64,000 nt of DNA. Origin: Porphyra umbilicalis (lineage: Eukaryota; Rhodophyta; Bangiophyceae; Bangiales; Bangiaceae). The notes beneath the pieces are model-generated. The model was not told the origin of the DNA. It saw nothing but the letters and a program-made list of their open reading frames with translations, and made no database searches. Every line of letters starts with the position of its first letter. The first letter of the stretch is position 1. A program made the translations under genes and the position numbers. Shown one piece after another: positions 31,114 through 41,988 of the stretch. The DNA is taken from positions 1-64,000 of the forward strand of contig KV918923.1 of NCBI GenBank assembly GCA_002049455.2, in the 5' to 3' direction.

Positions 31114-34100
31114 ATGGACGATGATCCGATTCGAGATTTCCTGACGCAACCAGCAGGCGTCCACCGTCTCCCCCCTCCCCAGCAGCCCTCGCCTCCCCCT
31201 ACCCCGGTGTGGTCCGCATCTCTGCGGGACTTGCCGCCTCCTGGACGCGCAGGCGACGACCCTCTTCCCTCTCCCCACCACGTCTCACCTCCCCCCACCC
31301 CGGTGTTGTCCGCATCTCTGCCGGACCTCCTTCCAACCTCACCGCCAGCTCAGCTGCCCGCCCCGCTGCCTGGGCTGCCTGCGCCCTCGATCGGCGTGGC
31401 CTCCCCCGGCGGCTCGGCAGCGGCAGTGACGACCAGGCGCCGCCATCGAGGGGGGGCTGGGAGTCGTGCTCCTAGGAGTAAGACGGTGAAGCTCCTTCGG
31501 GAGGACCCCACAACGCCGGACTGGATTCTGGACAAGTTGGTCGGGTGGGAGGACCTGGCCGTCACGGAGCGCGACAAGGTGTGCCGCCAGTTAGAGGCCG
31601 CCAAGCGCAAACACCGCGAAGAGGACGATCCTGAGGCCTCCTGGGCACAACTCGTGGGGACGCCGAGCCCTTTTAAGGGCACGAAGAGGCCACCGCGCAA
31701 GCTCCCGACCGGTCGCGGCAAGCAGCCGCGCGTCGGGGGCGGGGGCTGCGACGGCGGTGGGGACGAGGTCGGCGGGAGAGGGGTTGGCAACAGCGGGGTC
31801 GGCGGGCGCGGGGCAGGCGCGGCCGGGGCAGGTGGGGCCGGTGATGGTGGGAGCGGGGCCGGGGAGCCGGCCGGTGGGGGCGCGGCCAGTCGGGGAGCGG
31901 CCAGTGGGGGCGGGGAGGCGTCCGGAATAGGTGGTACGTACGAACGTGTTTATTAAGGGTGTCTTTCTCCTTCTGTTGTGGCTCTCTCTTGGACGCAGAC
32001 TGACGACCTTCTATTTGGATACTTGTTCGTGTTTTTCTCTTTGTATTCTTCTGTGTGTTGCTTGGTCCCTGCTCTTTTTTCGACTTTTATTGGTCCCTGC
32101 TCTTTTTTCGACTTTTAGGCGCACGCGATTGCGGGAGCGACGGTGACGTTTGGGGGTCTAGTGCAAGTGAGGGGTTCAGCCGGGCAGCGGTACACGGTGG
32201 CAGCGGCGGCCAATCGTTGCAACCGCCGCTGCCCCTGCCTGCCTCCCCCCGCCCCCTTCCAGCCGCTGGGCCCGCACCGGCCGCGCCCACCTCCGCCGAG
32301 GAGGCGTTCGTCCTGTCCGAAGGCGTCGACTGCGCTTCCCACCCCGTCGTGTTGGCGGCGGCGGCGACCGAGGCCGCCACCCTCGCCATCAAGCCAATGG
32401 TGTCGCGGTCTCGCGTATCGCGCCGAAAGGCGGGCGACACGGTGTGCGCGTTGCCTACCTTGGTAGCCAAGCTGGCCGCCGTCAAGGCGCAGGCCGCTGA
32501 AATGGGGGGGTTTGACAAGATATTGGTCGCCTGGGGCCTTAATATTATTACACCCTCTGGCCTGCTGGCCGCCGTCGACTCTCGCCTCCTTGTCGGCCGC
32601 AGCTTCCTCGAGGCGCGGGCCTTTCTCCTTGAACAGTACGAGGCCCATCCCCTGCCGCTGAGGTGGCACGCCAAGTACAAGCACAGAGGTGCTTTCTTGC
32701 ACCTGGCCACCAACGGCTGCTCGGTGTGCAGGGAGAGTACATCGTCTACGGAAGTGGCTTCTTTGGGGCACTGGTGCGCTTCCATCGTTGCCATCGTCCG
32801 TGCGGCCGACGAGGTGTGCCCTCAAGTGTGGTCTTCGAGGTCCATGCACACGCTGATCGACGAGGTCCTCGTCCCATTGACAGGTGACATCCCCACAGCT
32901 TTTTTTTTTAATAAGACACTGTTCTCGCGCGCGCGGAGTAAGTTGCTCACGCAACGGGGGTGGCACAAGTGCCGCGTGGGGGCCAGGGAACTTGTCCACC
33001 GTGCGCTGTGGCTGTGTGTTGCTTGCCCGGGGCAGAGCTCCTTCAAGCGTTGTAGGGAGCATGAGCACAACCTCATGTGCACCGGTGGCACTGTGAGGAT
33101 GCGGGCGCTCTCAACGATCGCGGTGGTGGCGGACCACCCGCGACTGGCGCCTGCCTTTTCGACCCGCGCCTGCTTCACGCACTGGTGGTGGCGGCGGTGG
33201 GTGGAGCGCGAGTCCCCCCCGCCCGAAGTCGTCGACTGGATGGCGTCCTCGTCGCTGGTGTTGCGCACCGGCAACAACACCATCAACGTCACGGAGCTGT
33301 GCGACGCGCTGATCAACTGGCGCCCGTCCCTGCGCATGTGGAACGAGGCCCTCACAGTCCCCTCCGCGACGGAGCCGGCGGCGTCTGAGGCCGACGCCAT
33401 GTCGCTCCTCGCGGAGCTGGCGTTGCCGGCGCCGAGCCGCCGCGGGATGGAGAGTGTGATTGATGAGCTTCTGGTGACGGCCTCCGCCATCGGTCGGAAG
33501 CTGTCATTTGTCATGAACGGGTCTATCCCGCTGCTCCTGGACCCTGCCGTGCTTGTGTCGGCTCTCCCGTCAAAGGGATTTCACCATCACGAGCGGCGGA
33601 AGACATCTAGGCGGGGGTTGCAGCTGTTCGGAGCCGCCCCCCCCTCTCCCCACACCCTGCCCCCTGCTCTTTTTTCTCTAATCGCCGTGACTCACGTTTG
33701 TCGGCCGCCGAACACCATTGACGTCTTCCCGAGCCCCCACATCATCGCCGATGCGTTCCGACAGTTGGATGCACAGGCGGCGGCGGTCGAAGGGACGGGA
33801 CGCGACGGCGGGGCGCTGGGGGAGACTGCGGCGGGGGGGAGCGACAAGGCGGATGGGAACGACGAGGCGGGGGGGAGCGACGAGGCGGGGGGGAGCGAGG
33901 AGGCGGGGGGGAGCGACGAGGTGGAGGGGAACGACGAGGCGGATGGGGACGACGAGGCGGGGGGGAGCGACGAGGCGGGGGGGAGCGACGAGGCGGGGGG
34001 GAGCGACGAGGTGGAGGGGAACGACGAGGCGGATGGGGACGACGAGGCGGGGGGGAGCGACGAGGCGGGGGGAAGCGACGAGGCGGGGGGGAGCGACGCG

Positions 34101-34967
34101 GCGGGGGAGAGCGACGCGGCGGGGGGGAGCGACGCGGCGGGGGGGAGCGACGACGAGGCCGGCGGGGACGGTGAGGCAGGGGGGGATGACGATGCGCTGG
34201 GTGAAGCTGCGGCGGAGGAGAGCGACGACGAAGCAGCGGCGGACGACGAGGCGCTTCAGGAGCTCATCGGCCGCTTCGTAGAACCTGAGATGGCCAAGCG
34301 CCGGCTTTGCGGAGCCCGCTTGCGGCTCTCGCCAGGTGTCTCCCCGGCGGAGCTGCTTCGCCTGGTGCGGGCGGAGCGGACGCTCCTCTTTGGCCACGGT
34401 ACCACTGTGGATGCGGCGGCACTGGCGCGTCGCTGGGGTCTTCACGACCCGCGCTTGCGGGCGTGGATGCGAATGGGTATCCCCCCCGGGTGCATGGCAA
34501 TCTACTATGTGCCGATTCTCGACGAGACAAGCGTCTTTAGGTGCGCCTCGTTCGCGCTCGCCAAGCACACGGTCAAGGACAACAACGGGCGGCTGGCGAG
34601 CCCGGACAAGGTGGAGGTCATGCTGTTCCGCGCCCCGCGGGGCGTGTACGACCGCGTCACCACGATGGCGGGGCGTCACATCTTCGGCGGGGGGTTCCCC
34701 ACCCGGGACATGAACCCCGCGTTGGGGGTTTTGAACCTGTTGCAGATGAAGGCCGGTCGGTACTTCAACTGGGTCACTATGTGCGGGACACATGCGATGC
34801 GTGTCCTGTGCGTCCACCCAGTGGCCGAGGCAACGGGCCTCGCGGGGGCGATGTTGGGTGGGGCCGTCGACGGCGCTCGCAGTGTGTCCAACGTGTTTGG
34901 TCCAGACGCGCGCAACAGGATGGAGGAGGTTGGGTCACTAACGTTCGACGTGTCGCGCGACGCGTAA
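31114..34967 (+). CDS. Two-exon gene for an unrecognised ~1,222-residue protein with acidic repeat (right copy)
   Basis: Exon 1 is 31114-31933 and exon 2 is 32119-34967. The 185-bp intron (GTACGTA to CTTTTAG) is the same length as in the left copy, and the phase-1 join gives exactly 1,223 codons. The protein begins MDDDPIRDFLTQPAGVH. It has a Pro-rich region, a basic segment (SKTVKLLREDPTTPDW onward), a Lys/Glu-rich helix, a Gly-rich linker across the splice, the Cys/His-rich middle, the acidic GGSDEA repeat and an ordered C-terminus (ALGVLNLLQMKAGRYFNW). Compared with the left copy it has scattered single-residue changes and a longer repeat, yet every frame stays open. This suggests selection on protein sequence or a recent duplication. 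Function unknown; a transposon-borne gene is possible but no terminal repeats were found. Confidence 0.7.
33836..34165 (+). repeat. Coding minisatellite for a GGSDEA-type acidic repeat (right copy)
   Basis: Expanded relative to the left arm: the unit group encoding GGSDEVEGNDEADGDDEA occurs twice here. The array is in frame and adds about 25 residues. Confidence 0.85.
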
Positions 34968-35499
34968 TGCTCGCAACACGCCGTGCATTTACGGGCGTGC
35001 TCGAGCGGCAGCCAACTGGAGTGTATTTGGGCTGTTTCTGTCCTTGGCGGTCATTTTCATGTGTCGCAAACGCGGTGCCGGCCGGACGAGTGGGACACGC
35101 GGGGCTACCGGCTGGAGTCGGGAGTCGGCGGGGCGCTGCTCTCGCTCGGCTCTGCTCAACACGCACGTTCCCGTGTCGCTCTTTGTGACGCTTGAGTATG
35201 TTGTCGGGGGGGGTGGGTGGGTGTTGCGGCCGCGACGCGACTGCTCCCTTGATGTGCATCATCATACCAAAAAGGATGGCGGTGAGGGCCTCGAGGACAC
35301 CCGAGAAGGAGCACTTGTGGCGTGCACGGAGGACCGGCAGGGGGAGAAGCTGCGCAAGGCCATGCGCGATTGAGGGCGAAGGGCGCGCGCTGGATAGGAG
35401 GGACGTTGCTTTTTCTGCGCGTTGGCGTTTGTTTGTGTTTTTCAGCGCTCGTCTCGCGCAAAGGCAAGGGACCGGCGGTGTCGGCGACGCGGCGGCCGG

Positions 35500-36170
35500 C
35501 CGGCAAGTCCCCCCCACCCCCCCGTGCGTCGTATGGCTCCACCCGGCGCCGCTTTCCGCCGCCGCCACCCACGGGTGTGGCCACACGGCATGCCATGGAT
35601 GCTTGGCGCGCGCCTTCACCACCGCTACCAGCCGCCCCGACGTGCTGCCGCTGCAGTGCTGCGACCTGCCGATCGATGTGGGCTTGGTCGACGCCGCCAG
35701 CCTGTCACCCGCCCCCATGGCAGCCTCTCGGTTTGTCCACGCGGAGGCCACCGCGGCAGACAAAATGTATTGTCCTGTGGCCACCTGCTGCGTGTTTCTC
35801 AACGTTGGCCGGCCTCTTGGACACGCTGCCACCCGCTGAGGTCAGCGACTTTGCTTGGCGCTCCTGCACGACGCCCCTGTGCTTAAATTGCCAGCGCCGG
35901 GCGCACGGAAAGGTGCGGTGCGCCGCTGCCGCCGCCGTGGACAAGGCGACTACGACGACCGCTGCCGATGCGGCGGTGCGGTCGCTGGCCAAGGAGGCTG
36001 TGTGGCAGTACTGCCCGGGCTACGGTGCGCTCATCGAGCTCGTACAAGATTGCAACCACATGACGTGACCGTGCGGGGCGCAGTTTTTGCTACGCTTGGG
36101 GCAGCAAATGGAAGAGCTGCAACTGCGACCGATGGGAGGAACGCCGCCTCTATACCCCCGACGCCCGGGG
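35500..36170 (+). pseudogene. RING-between-RING (RBR) E3 ubiquitin ligase pseudogene
   Basis: RBR ligases pass ubiquitin through a Cys in RING2. The relic retains part of RING1 (CGHTACHGC, then PLQCCDLPIDV), the start of IBR (ADKMYCPVATCCVF) and its end in another frame (LCLNCQRRAHG). RING2 follows as YCPGYGALIELVQDCNHMT. Defects seen: a frame change within IBR near 35820; Tyr where RING2 needs its second Cys (CPGY for CPxC); TGA at 36065-36067 where the family has the catalytic Cys (CNHMTC); and one extra T in the run before FCYAWGSKWKSCNCDRW, which is readable only in the next frame. It starts just outside the right arm of the inverted duplication. Confidence 0.85.
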
Positions 36171-36281
36171 GGTAGCGGGCGGGGGGTGGCGTGGCTGCGC
36201 CGCGGCTGCTGTGAGAGCAAGTCTGTGTGGATCTGAACCTACTCTACATTTAGTCGCGCACCTCGGCTAGCTGGTGGTCGC

Positions 36282-36289
36282 TATAAATA
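36282..36289 (+). promoter_or_regulatory. Candidate TATA box upstream of the transporter gene
   Basis: TATAAATA stands alone in its surroundings about 400 bp before the ATG at 36681. The distance implies a long 5' leader or a leader intron. Confidence 0.45.
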
Positions 36290-36680
36290 TAAACTCGCAG
36301 GGCGGTTGTTTCCACTGGGTTCCTGGCTCCATATTCGGATTAGTTCTCATTAAGTCCACTGCATGAAACTGTCAGCGCGTTGCGTAAGATCTAATTCGGC
36401 CCATCTCCTTGGGCGTGCCTCTGTGAGACACAAAAGGCATCAACAAGCGGCATCGCGCGCAGCCGACTCACGGCAGTGTCGGCACCCACACACTCCCTCT
36501 GGTTGACTCTTCACCTTCCTGGTTGAGGTGACCACCAGACACTCACCGGCTTGCTTTATTGCATTTCTTCTCGGTGATTACGAGGTGTTTCTCTTCCCCG
36601 CTTGGTGCCTCTGGCTGCCTGCCGCTCCTGGCGGCGCTCCCCCGGCAGCCGTGGCCGGCTGACCTCTGGCGTGCTCTGCC

Positions 36681-37778
36681 ATGGGCTCCCAAGCTACCCC
36701 CGAGGAAGAGACCCGCCTTCGCCTGGATGATGGCTCTTCCTCCTCCCTCCCCGGCGCGCCCGGGTCGGTCCAGAAGGGAGGCGCCGTTGCCACTGCTGCC
36801 GGCGACGGCGCTGGGGGCACCTCCAAGCAACGGCTGACCAACGCCGAGGTGCGGCGGACGGTCGTCGAGTCTCTCGCCGTGTGCGGCTTTTACATCTCCG
36901 TCTCGTCGGCCATGGTGTTTTCCAACAAGGCCCTCTCCTACACCTTTCACTTCACCACCACGAACGTGCTGCTCCTTTTGCAAATGATATTCACGGCCCT
37001 CCTCCTCCGCTTCCTCCGCGACGTGGCGCACGTCATTGAGTTTGACGACTTTGTGCGCGCCAAGGCGATGCGCATCGCGCCCGTGTCGCTCTTTTACAGC
37101 CTCAACGCGGCGGTGGCGCTGCTTGCCCTCCGCGAGCTGTCGGTCCCGTCGTACACGCTCATCAAGCGGCTGGCGCCGCTCTTTACCATTGGCCTCGAGT
37201 ACGCGCTGCTGCAGCGGCGGGCCACGCGGTCGGTGCTGCTGTCGCTCTTTATCATGGTCGGCGGCACGGTGCTCGCGGCGCGGTCTGACTCGACGAGCGC
37301 GACCAGCTCGTGGATGCTCGGCCTGACGTCGTGCGTCTTCCAGGCCCTGTACCTGACCTACGTGAAGCGGTCGGGGGTGGAGACGGGCTTTAGCGCCTAC
37401 GGTGTGCTCTACTACCACAGCATCCTCTCCGTGCCGATGCTCGTCGTGCTCGGCGGCCTCATGGGCGAATTCCCCATTGCCATGGCGTACCCGCTTTGGC
37501 TCAAGCCGAGCTTCCTCATTGTCTTTTCCGCAAGCCTTTTCATGGGCTTCCTCTTGAACTACTCGCTCTTCCTGTGCACGGAGCGGACGAGCCCAACGTC
37601 GACGGTCGTGTCGGGGCAGGTCAAGGCCATGGGCCAAACGGCTGTCGGCATGTTTACCTTTGGGGGGGTCGACATGAACGCGCGGTACACGGCGGGGACG
37701 CTGCTCAACATTGTCGGGGGCATCGGCTACGCCTACTCCAAGTACCGCCTCATCCTCGATTCGGCGGGCTCGCGGTAG
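36681..37778 (+). CDS. Nucleotide-sugar transporter family protein (drug/metabolite transporter fold)
   Basis: Predicted Golgi or ER antiporter of the SLC35/triose-phosphate translocator superfamily, closest by eye to GDP-sugar-type (SLC35D/GONST) members. 365 residues, single exon, start MGSQATPEEET. After a hydrophilic N-terminus of about 60 residues come roughly ten hydrophobic segments: for example SLAVCGFYISVSSAMVFSNK, VSLFYSLNAAVALLALREL, PLFTIGLEYALL, SVLLSLFIMVGGTVLAA, FLIVFSASLFMGFLLNYSLF and a last one at LLNIVGGIGYAYSKY. The sequence SVPSYTLIKRLAPLF in the middle is a typical family block, and Tyr-Ser-Lys-Tyr at the end matches the common C-terminal pattern. In red algae such proteins supply sugars for cell-wall galactans; the substrate here cannot be read from sequence. 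The frame is intact and homopolymer-free. Confidence 0.85.
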   Translation: MGSQATPEEETRLRLDDGSSSSLPGAPGSVQKGGAVATAAGDGAGGTSKQRLTNAEVRRTVVESLAVCGFYISVSSAMVFSNKALSYTFHFTTTNVLLLLQMIFTALLLRFLRDVAHVIEFDDFVRAKAMRIAPVSLFYSLNAAVALLALRELSVPSYTLIKRLAPLFTIGLEYALLQRRATRSVLLSLFIMVGGTVLAARSDSTSATSSWMLGLTSCVFQALYLTYVKRSGVETGFSAYGVLYYHSILSVPMLVVLGGLMGEFPIAMAYPLWLKPSFLIVFSASLFMGFLLNYSLFLCTERTSPTSTVVSGQVKAMGQTAVGMFTFGGVDMNARYTAGTLLNIVGGIGYAYSKYRLILDSAGSR

Positions 37779-38244
37779 GGCGGCTGCGGCAGCGCTTGAT
37801 GGCCACGCCCTTTCTTGTCCGTTGTATTTTTTGTTGCTATCGTTGGCCACCAGCGCAGAGCTGCGCGACTGGGGTGTCGTGTTCGATGGGGCGGCCCGCG
37901 AAGGGCGCGTTCGGCCTGCTGTATAGTTTTTGCTCTCACATGGTATTTCCTACTTTATTCTCATAGGCCGCGAGTCAGACCGCCCTGGCGGGACTCAGTC
38001 TTGCAGCAGGTCGGCCACAACATGCCAGCACAGATTTTTAATTGTTGTTTGTTGCGTCGTAAGAAGAGCGCGCGCAACGAAAGAACACTCTGTCAAGAGA
38101 AGGGCGGCCAACACAACACGTCCAGGCCACAACACGGGCCCGGGGCAAACGGAAGAAAAGAGGAAAAACTGGAAGTAGATACGGGAGTGTAGGAGGGGCA
38201 GTCGGGGGGGAAAGGCCAGTCCACTGTACAGCTCCGCAGACGGC
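37779..38244. other. Intergenic between convergent transporter and CYP38 genes
   Basis: Shared 3' untranslated region. Moderately AT-rich, with no open frame of interest. Confidence 0.5.
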
Positions 38245-39660
38245 CTACTTGCCTGGCTGCACCAGGTTCTCCAGCCCGTCCACGACCTTGGCCTCCACGA
38301 CCAGGTCGCCGACGCCAAAGTTCTTAAGGAAAAAGTCGCCCTCCGTCACAAACCCAAACAGCGCGTAGCGGCCGTCGAGGAGGTTGCGCCCCGCCGGCGT
38401 CAGGTCCGGCTCAAAGAGGAACCAAAAGATCTGGGACGACCCAGTGTTGGCCTCAAACTCGTTGCGCGCCTGCGCCATGGCGCCATTGACGGAGAAGGGG
38501 AGCTTGGTCGCCGCGTACCCGCGGCCATCGTCCTCGAGCGTCAGCCCATAAGTCGGCGCCTTGTCGTTCTTGGCAAACACCTCGAGGGGGATGGTGCGCT
38601 TGACTTTGGTCACCGGGTCCACGTACAGCTCGTCTTTGGTGTCTGGGCGCCCGACTTGTACGACAAACCCGTCGGAGCGGACGACCGGGGTGTTGTTGTA
38701 AAAGCCCCGCTCGACGAGGTCGACAAAGTTGCCCGCCGTCACGGGGGCGGTGTAGCCGTCGAGGACCATGGTCAGCTTGCCCTCCTTGTAGATGGTGCCC
38801 AAGATGTCAAAATCCTCATTGACCTTCTTGATGGTCATCTGGACGGTGGCGCGGCCCTTGAGCAGCGGCTTGTCCGCGTACTCGGCGGGCACCTCAAAGG
38901 GGAAGCCGACGACCATCGACTCCTCCACGTGGCCGACGTTGCGCAGCAACGACCGCTGCATCGCAACGACCTTCTCAGCAGACCGCTCCGCAATGGCGCT
39001 GTTGAGCATCGGGAGGCCCTCCGCAACGATATCCAGCTGCTGCTCCGCGTACGCCTTCTTGTCGGCGGGGACGCCCGCCAGGATTTTCTCCCGCTGGTTC
39101 TTGGACACCCCGACCGCCTTGCGGGCGTCGCCCTCCACCTTGCCCCACTTGAGGCCCCGCAACGACGAGGTGATGGCCTCGAGGGAGGACTGGAGCTCCC
39201 GCACGGGCTTGTTGTCGATGGGCAGCGCCCACCGCAGCACCGACTCGGCGTCCTTGTTCACGTCCCCCGACGCCGCCTCGAGGGAGTAGCCGCCGCCGCG
39301 CGCCGCGACCGCGGCGCCACCGCCGCCGCTCAGCGTCGCGTCGCCAACGTGGAGCGCCGGCAGCGCGACGGGCGCCACGGCGAGGGCGGCAGCCACGGCG
39401 GCGGCGGTGGCGGCGCGGGTCCACGGCGCCGCCGCGGCGGCGGCGGCGGCCGCCCAGCCCGCAGGGCCCGACGCCGCCGCCGCCGGCGACGGGGAGTCTG
39501 CCCGCGGGGGGCCCGCGGGGCGGGCGGCGCAGGAGAGGGGGGCGACGGGCGCGGCCGCCGCCCGCCCCGCGGCGGCGGCCGGCGGCGCGCCGAGCGGGCC
39601 GCGCGGGCGCCGCAGCAGCAGCGCGCCACAATCGCCAACGGCGGCGCCGACAAACGCCAT
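38245..39660 (-). CDS. CYP38: Thylakoid-lumen cyclophilin-like protein CYP38 (TLP40 type)
   Basis: 471 residues from ATG 39660 (MAFVGAAVGDCGALLLRR). CYP38 is a lumenal protein needed for photosystem II assembly and repair; plant members have little or no isomerase activity. The first ~110 residues are an Ala/Arg-rich transit peptide followed by a hydrophobic Ala/Val segment (AAAVAAALAVAPVALPALHV), as in bipartite lumen-targeting signals. Residues about 130-260 form the helical domain (LRWALPIDNKPVRELQSSLE; GVSKNQREKILAGVPADKK). The cyclophilin-like barrel follows from about 270 to the end, with TMVLDGYTAPVTAGNFVDLV, GFYNNTPVVRSDGFVVQVG, TGSSQIFWFLFEPDL and GRYALFGFVTEG. The C-terminus NLVQPGK is intact. 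A longer open frame exists upstream to 39846, but the chosen ATG gives the sensible leader. Confidence 0.92.
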   Translation of the reverse strand: MAFVGAAVGDCGALLLRRPRGPLGAPPAAAAGRAAAAPVAPLSCAARPAGPPRADSPSPAAAASGPAGWAAAAAAAAAPWTRAATAAAVAAALAVAPVALPALHVGDATLSGGGGAAVAARGGGYSLEAASGDVNKDAESVLRWALPIDNKPVRELQSSLEAITSSLRGLKWGKVEGDARKAVGVSKNQREKILAGVPADKKAYAEQQLDIVAEGLPMLNSAIAERSAEKVVAMQRSLLRNVGHVEESMVVGFPFEVPAEYADKPLLKGRATVQMTIKKVNEDFDILGTIYKEGKLTMVLDGYTAPVTAGNFVDLVERGFYNNTPVVRSDGFVVQVGRPDTKDELYVDPVTKVKRTIPLEVFAKNDKAPTYGLTLEDDGRGYAATKLPFSVNGAMAQARNEFEANTGSSQIFWFLFEPDLTPAGRNLLDGRYALFGFVTEGDFFLKNFGVGDLVVEAKVVDGLENLVQPGK

Positions 39661-40893
39661 CGTCGCAGGGGTCGGTCGACGACGGGGTGGGCGTCTGGGG
39701 ATGCCGCCGGCCAGGCAGAGGGAGCGACTTGGTGCCGGAGGGGAGCAGGCGGCAAGGAGATACGCCACCGTCGATGGCGGCTCCCGGGAGGGGGGGGGAC
39801 GGGCTGCCGCGCGCGGGGTGCTGCCAGCGCGGACCGGGCTGGGCAATGCCGTGGAGCAAGGAGAGAGGGCTTTCGCGTGGCCAATCGAGATCTCACATGC
39901 GCATCTGGGTCAGCCCGGACATCCGAGCATGTCACTCGGATCAAGTCCGGACTTTTTCTGCGGGGGTCGGGATTGACGCGTCGCCCCAGATTAGAACGCT
40001 GGGCGTGCGCTCCTCGCTTAAATTCGACCACGCCCTGATTCGAGCAGCGTCGCCACGCCCGCCGTCGCTGTCGGTGGCCTCCATGACCGCGCCGGGCGTG
40101 CGTGGGAGCCCAATGCCAGGAGGCTCCCCGCCGCAGCCGCCGCCGCCGCCGCCGATGCCACCCCCTCCCGCTGTCGCCGGGCCCCCGCTGCTGCTCGTAT
40201 TCGACCATGGCCACCACCCCGTTGCTACTGCCGCCGTCGCCGCGGCACGCGCGCCCATCTCGGGCGCTTGGCCCAGCCACCGGCGCTGGCCGGCGCGGCT
40301 GAGGCGGCGGCTCCAGGCGCCTCTGCCGTGGCCGAGCGCCGGCCCGAGAATTGAGCGCCGGCCGTCTTCCCCACCGCCGCTCGGCTGCACCTGCTGAGCG
40401 GGTGCGGGGGGGGGCAGCGTCCGCCACCCCCGTCAGAAACCCGCGCTGCCACGTGCGCTCGTGGCGCAGCTGTTGGCGTCTGCACCGCCCCCCCTCGCTG
40501 CTGCAGTGGCCCGAGCTTCCCCGACACCCTTCTTCTCACCGCGCGCGCTGTGGCACCCGCTCCGTGCGAGGGAGCGGCGGGCGGGTGGGGTGTCCATCAG
40601 ACGCCGCGACGAGCCCTCCTCGGCCTCGCCTCGCAGGCGTCGCGGTGTTGCCAATCGACGTGGTGCACCCCACCCCACCGCCCCGCGGCCGTGTGCGTTC
40701 TTAACTGCCGTTGGCAGGTGCACCCGCAGCCGCCGCCGCCTTTCCCAGTTGGGCTGCTGCCGCCGCCACGTCGGAGGGTGCCCGCGCTCGACCTGCCGGT
40801 CGGCGTCGGCCGCGTTCCGCTTCGGCCGCTTCCGCTCCGCGGCGGTCCACTCCCCCCCCCCCCCCCCCCCGGCCCGCGCGAGACGATGCGGGC
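39661..40893. other. Divergent promoter region of the CYP38 and methyltransferase-like genes
   Basis: Lies between two genes transcribed away from each other. No domain-bearing frame. G/C runs at about 40409 and 40855-40870. No clear TATA box. Confidence 0.4.
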
Positions 40894-40984
40894 ATGAACC
40901 CAAACGACGACTACTCGTGTGGGAGTGATGACGCGGGCGGCCGGGAGCGGCGGCCGCGGGGTTCCCCGGACGACCGCCGCCCCC

Positions 40985-41020
<36 letters not shown>

Positions 41021-41955
41021 GCGACCGCCCCGGCCGCGGCGTCGGCCGCGGCGGCGTCGGCGGCGGCGGCGGCGGCGACGAGCGCCGCAAAAGCCGCCAC
41101 GCGACGCGCGGCCCGCGGGGCGCCCCCGCCCCCGCCGACGAGGCCGACGGCGGGCGGCGGCGGCGGTCGTCGCGCGGGCGCGCCCACGGGGGCCTCTTGC
41201 CGCCGCCCGCGTCGGCGGGTGCGGCGGCGGGTGCGACGGCGGGGAGCGGGTGGCTCGGCGGCGGGTGCGCCAAGCGGCACGCCCCCGGTCGGCTGCCGTG
41301 GAGCAACCTCCTCCGCGCCGCGTCGGCGGTCGCGCTGCTCTACCTCCTCCTCTTTCAAATGCGGACGCTAAAGGAGCAGCCGACGCTCGTCGGCGTCGGG
41401 GGGGGGGGGGGGGGGGGGCGCCGCGGGCGCCGCCGCCGACCGCGCGGCGGGGGGGGACAAGGTCGCGCGCCCGCTCGACCCGGCTGCGGCGGGGGAGGGG
41501 GGGGCAGACGGGGGGGTGGGCGCCGCCGCTGACGGTCGCGAGGCGGCCAAGGACTTTCACCCGCGCCTCCCCGCCTCGTACGCCGACATGTTTAACCCGG
41601 GGGGGGGAAGACGGGCGTGCCGACGCCAAAGTCAACGGTGGCCGACGACGCGACGCCCCCGTTTTTGCCGTCGGACAAGGCCGACGGCGCCGCCGCGTCG
41701 GCGGGGGGGGGGGGGGGGGGGGGACAAGCCGACCGAGGCGGCGCCGGCAGACGCCGAGGCGGCGGCCGCCAAGGCGGCCGACGCCCCTGCTGCGTCGGCT
41801 ACCGCCGCCGCCGAGGCGCCCAAGGCCGGCGGGGAGGGGGCGGCGGACAAGGCGTCGTCGGCCGAGGAGCCGGCCACGCCGTCGCCGTCGTCGGCGGCCG
41901 CCAAGGAGCCGACCAAGCAGGACTTTCGCGCGACCGTCGCGCGCAAGAAGAAAAA

Positions 41956-41988
<33 letters not shown>

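Larger units (their letters stand above)
28647..35443. repeat. Right arm of the large inverted duplication
   Basis: Reverse-complement match to 8654-15959, with edges at GCCCATCTG (reverse strand, 28647-28655) and GAAAAACAC (35443 reading down). It lacks the 582 bp corresponding to 8841-9422 of the left arm, and has a longer acidic-repeat minisatellite. Confidence 0.9.
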
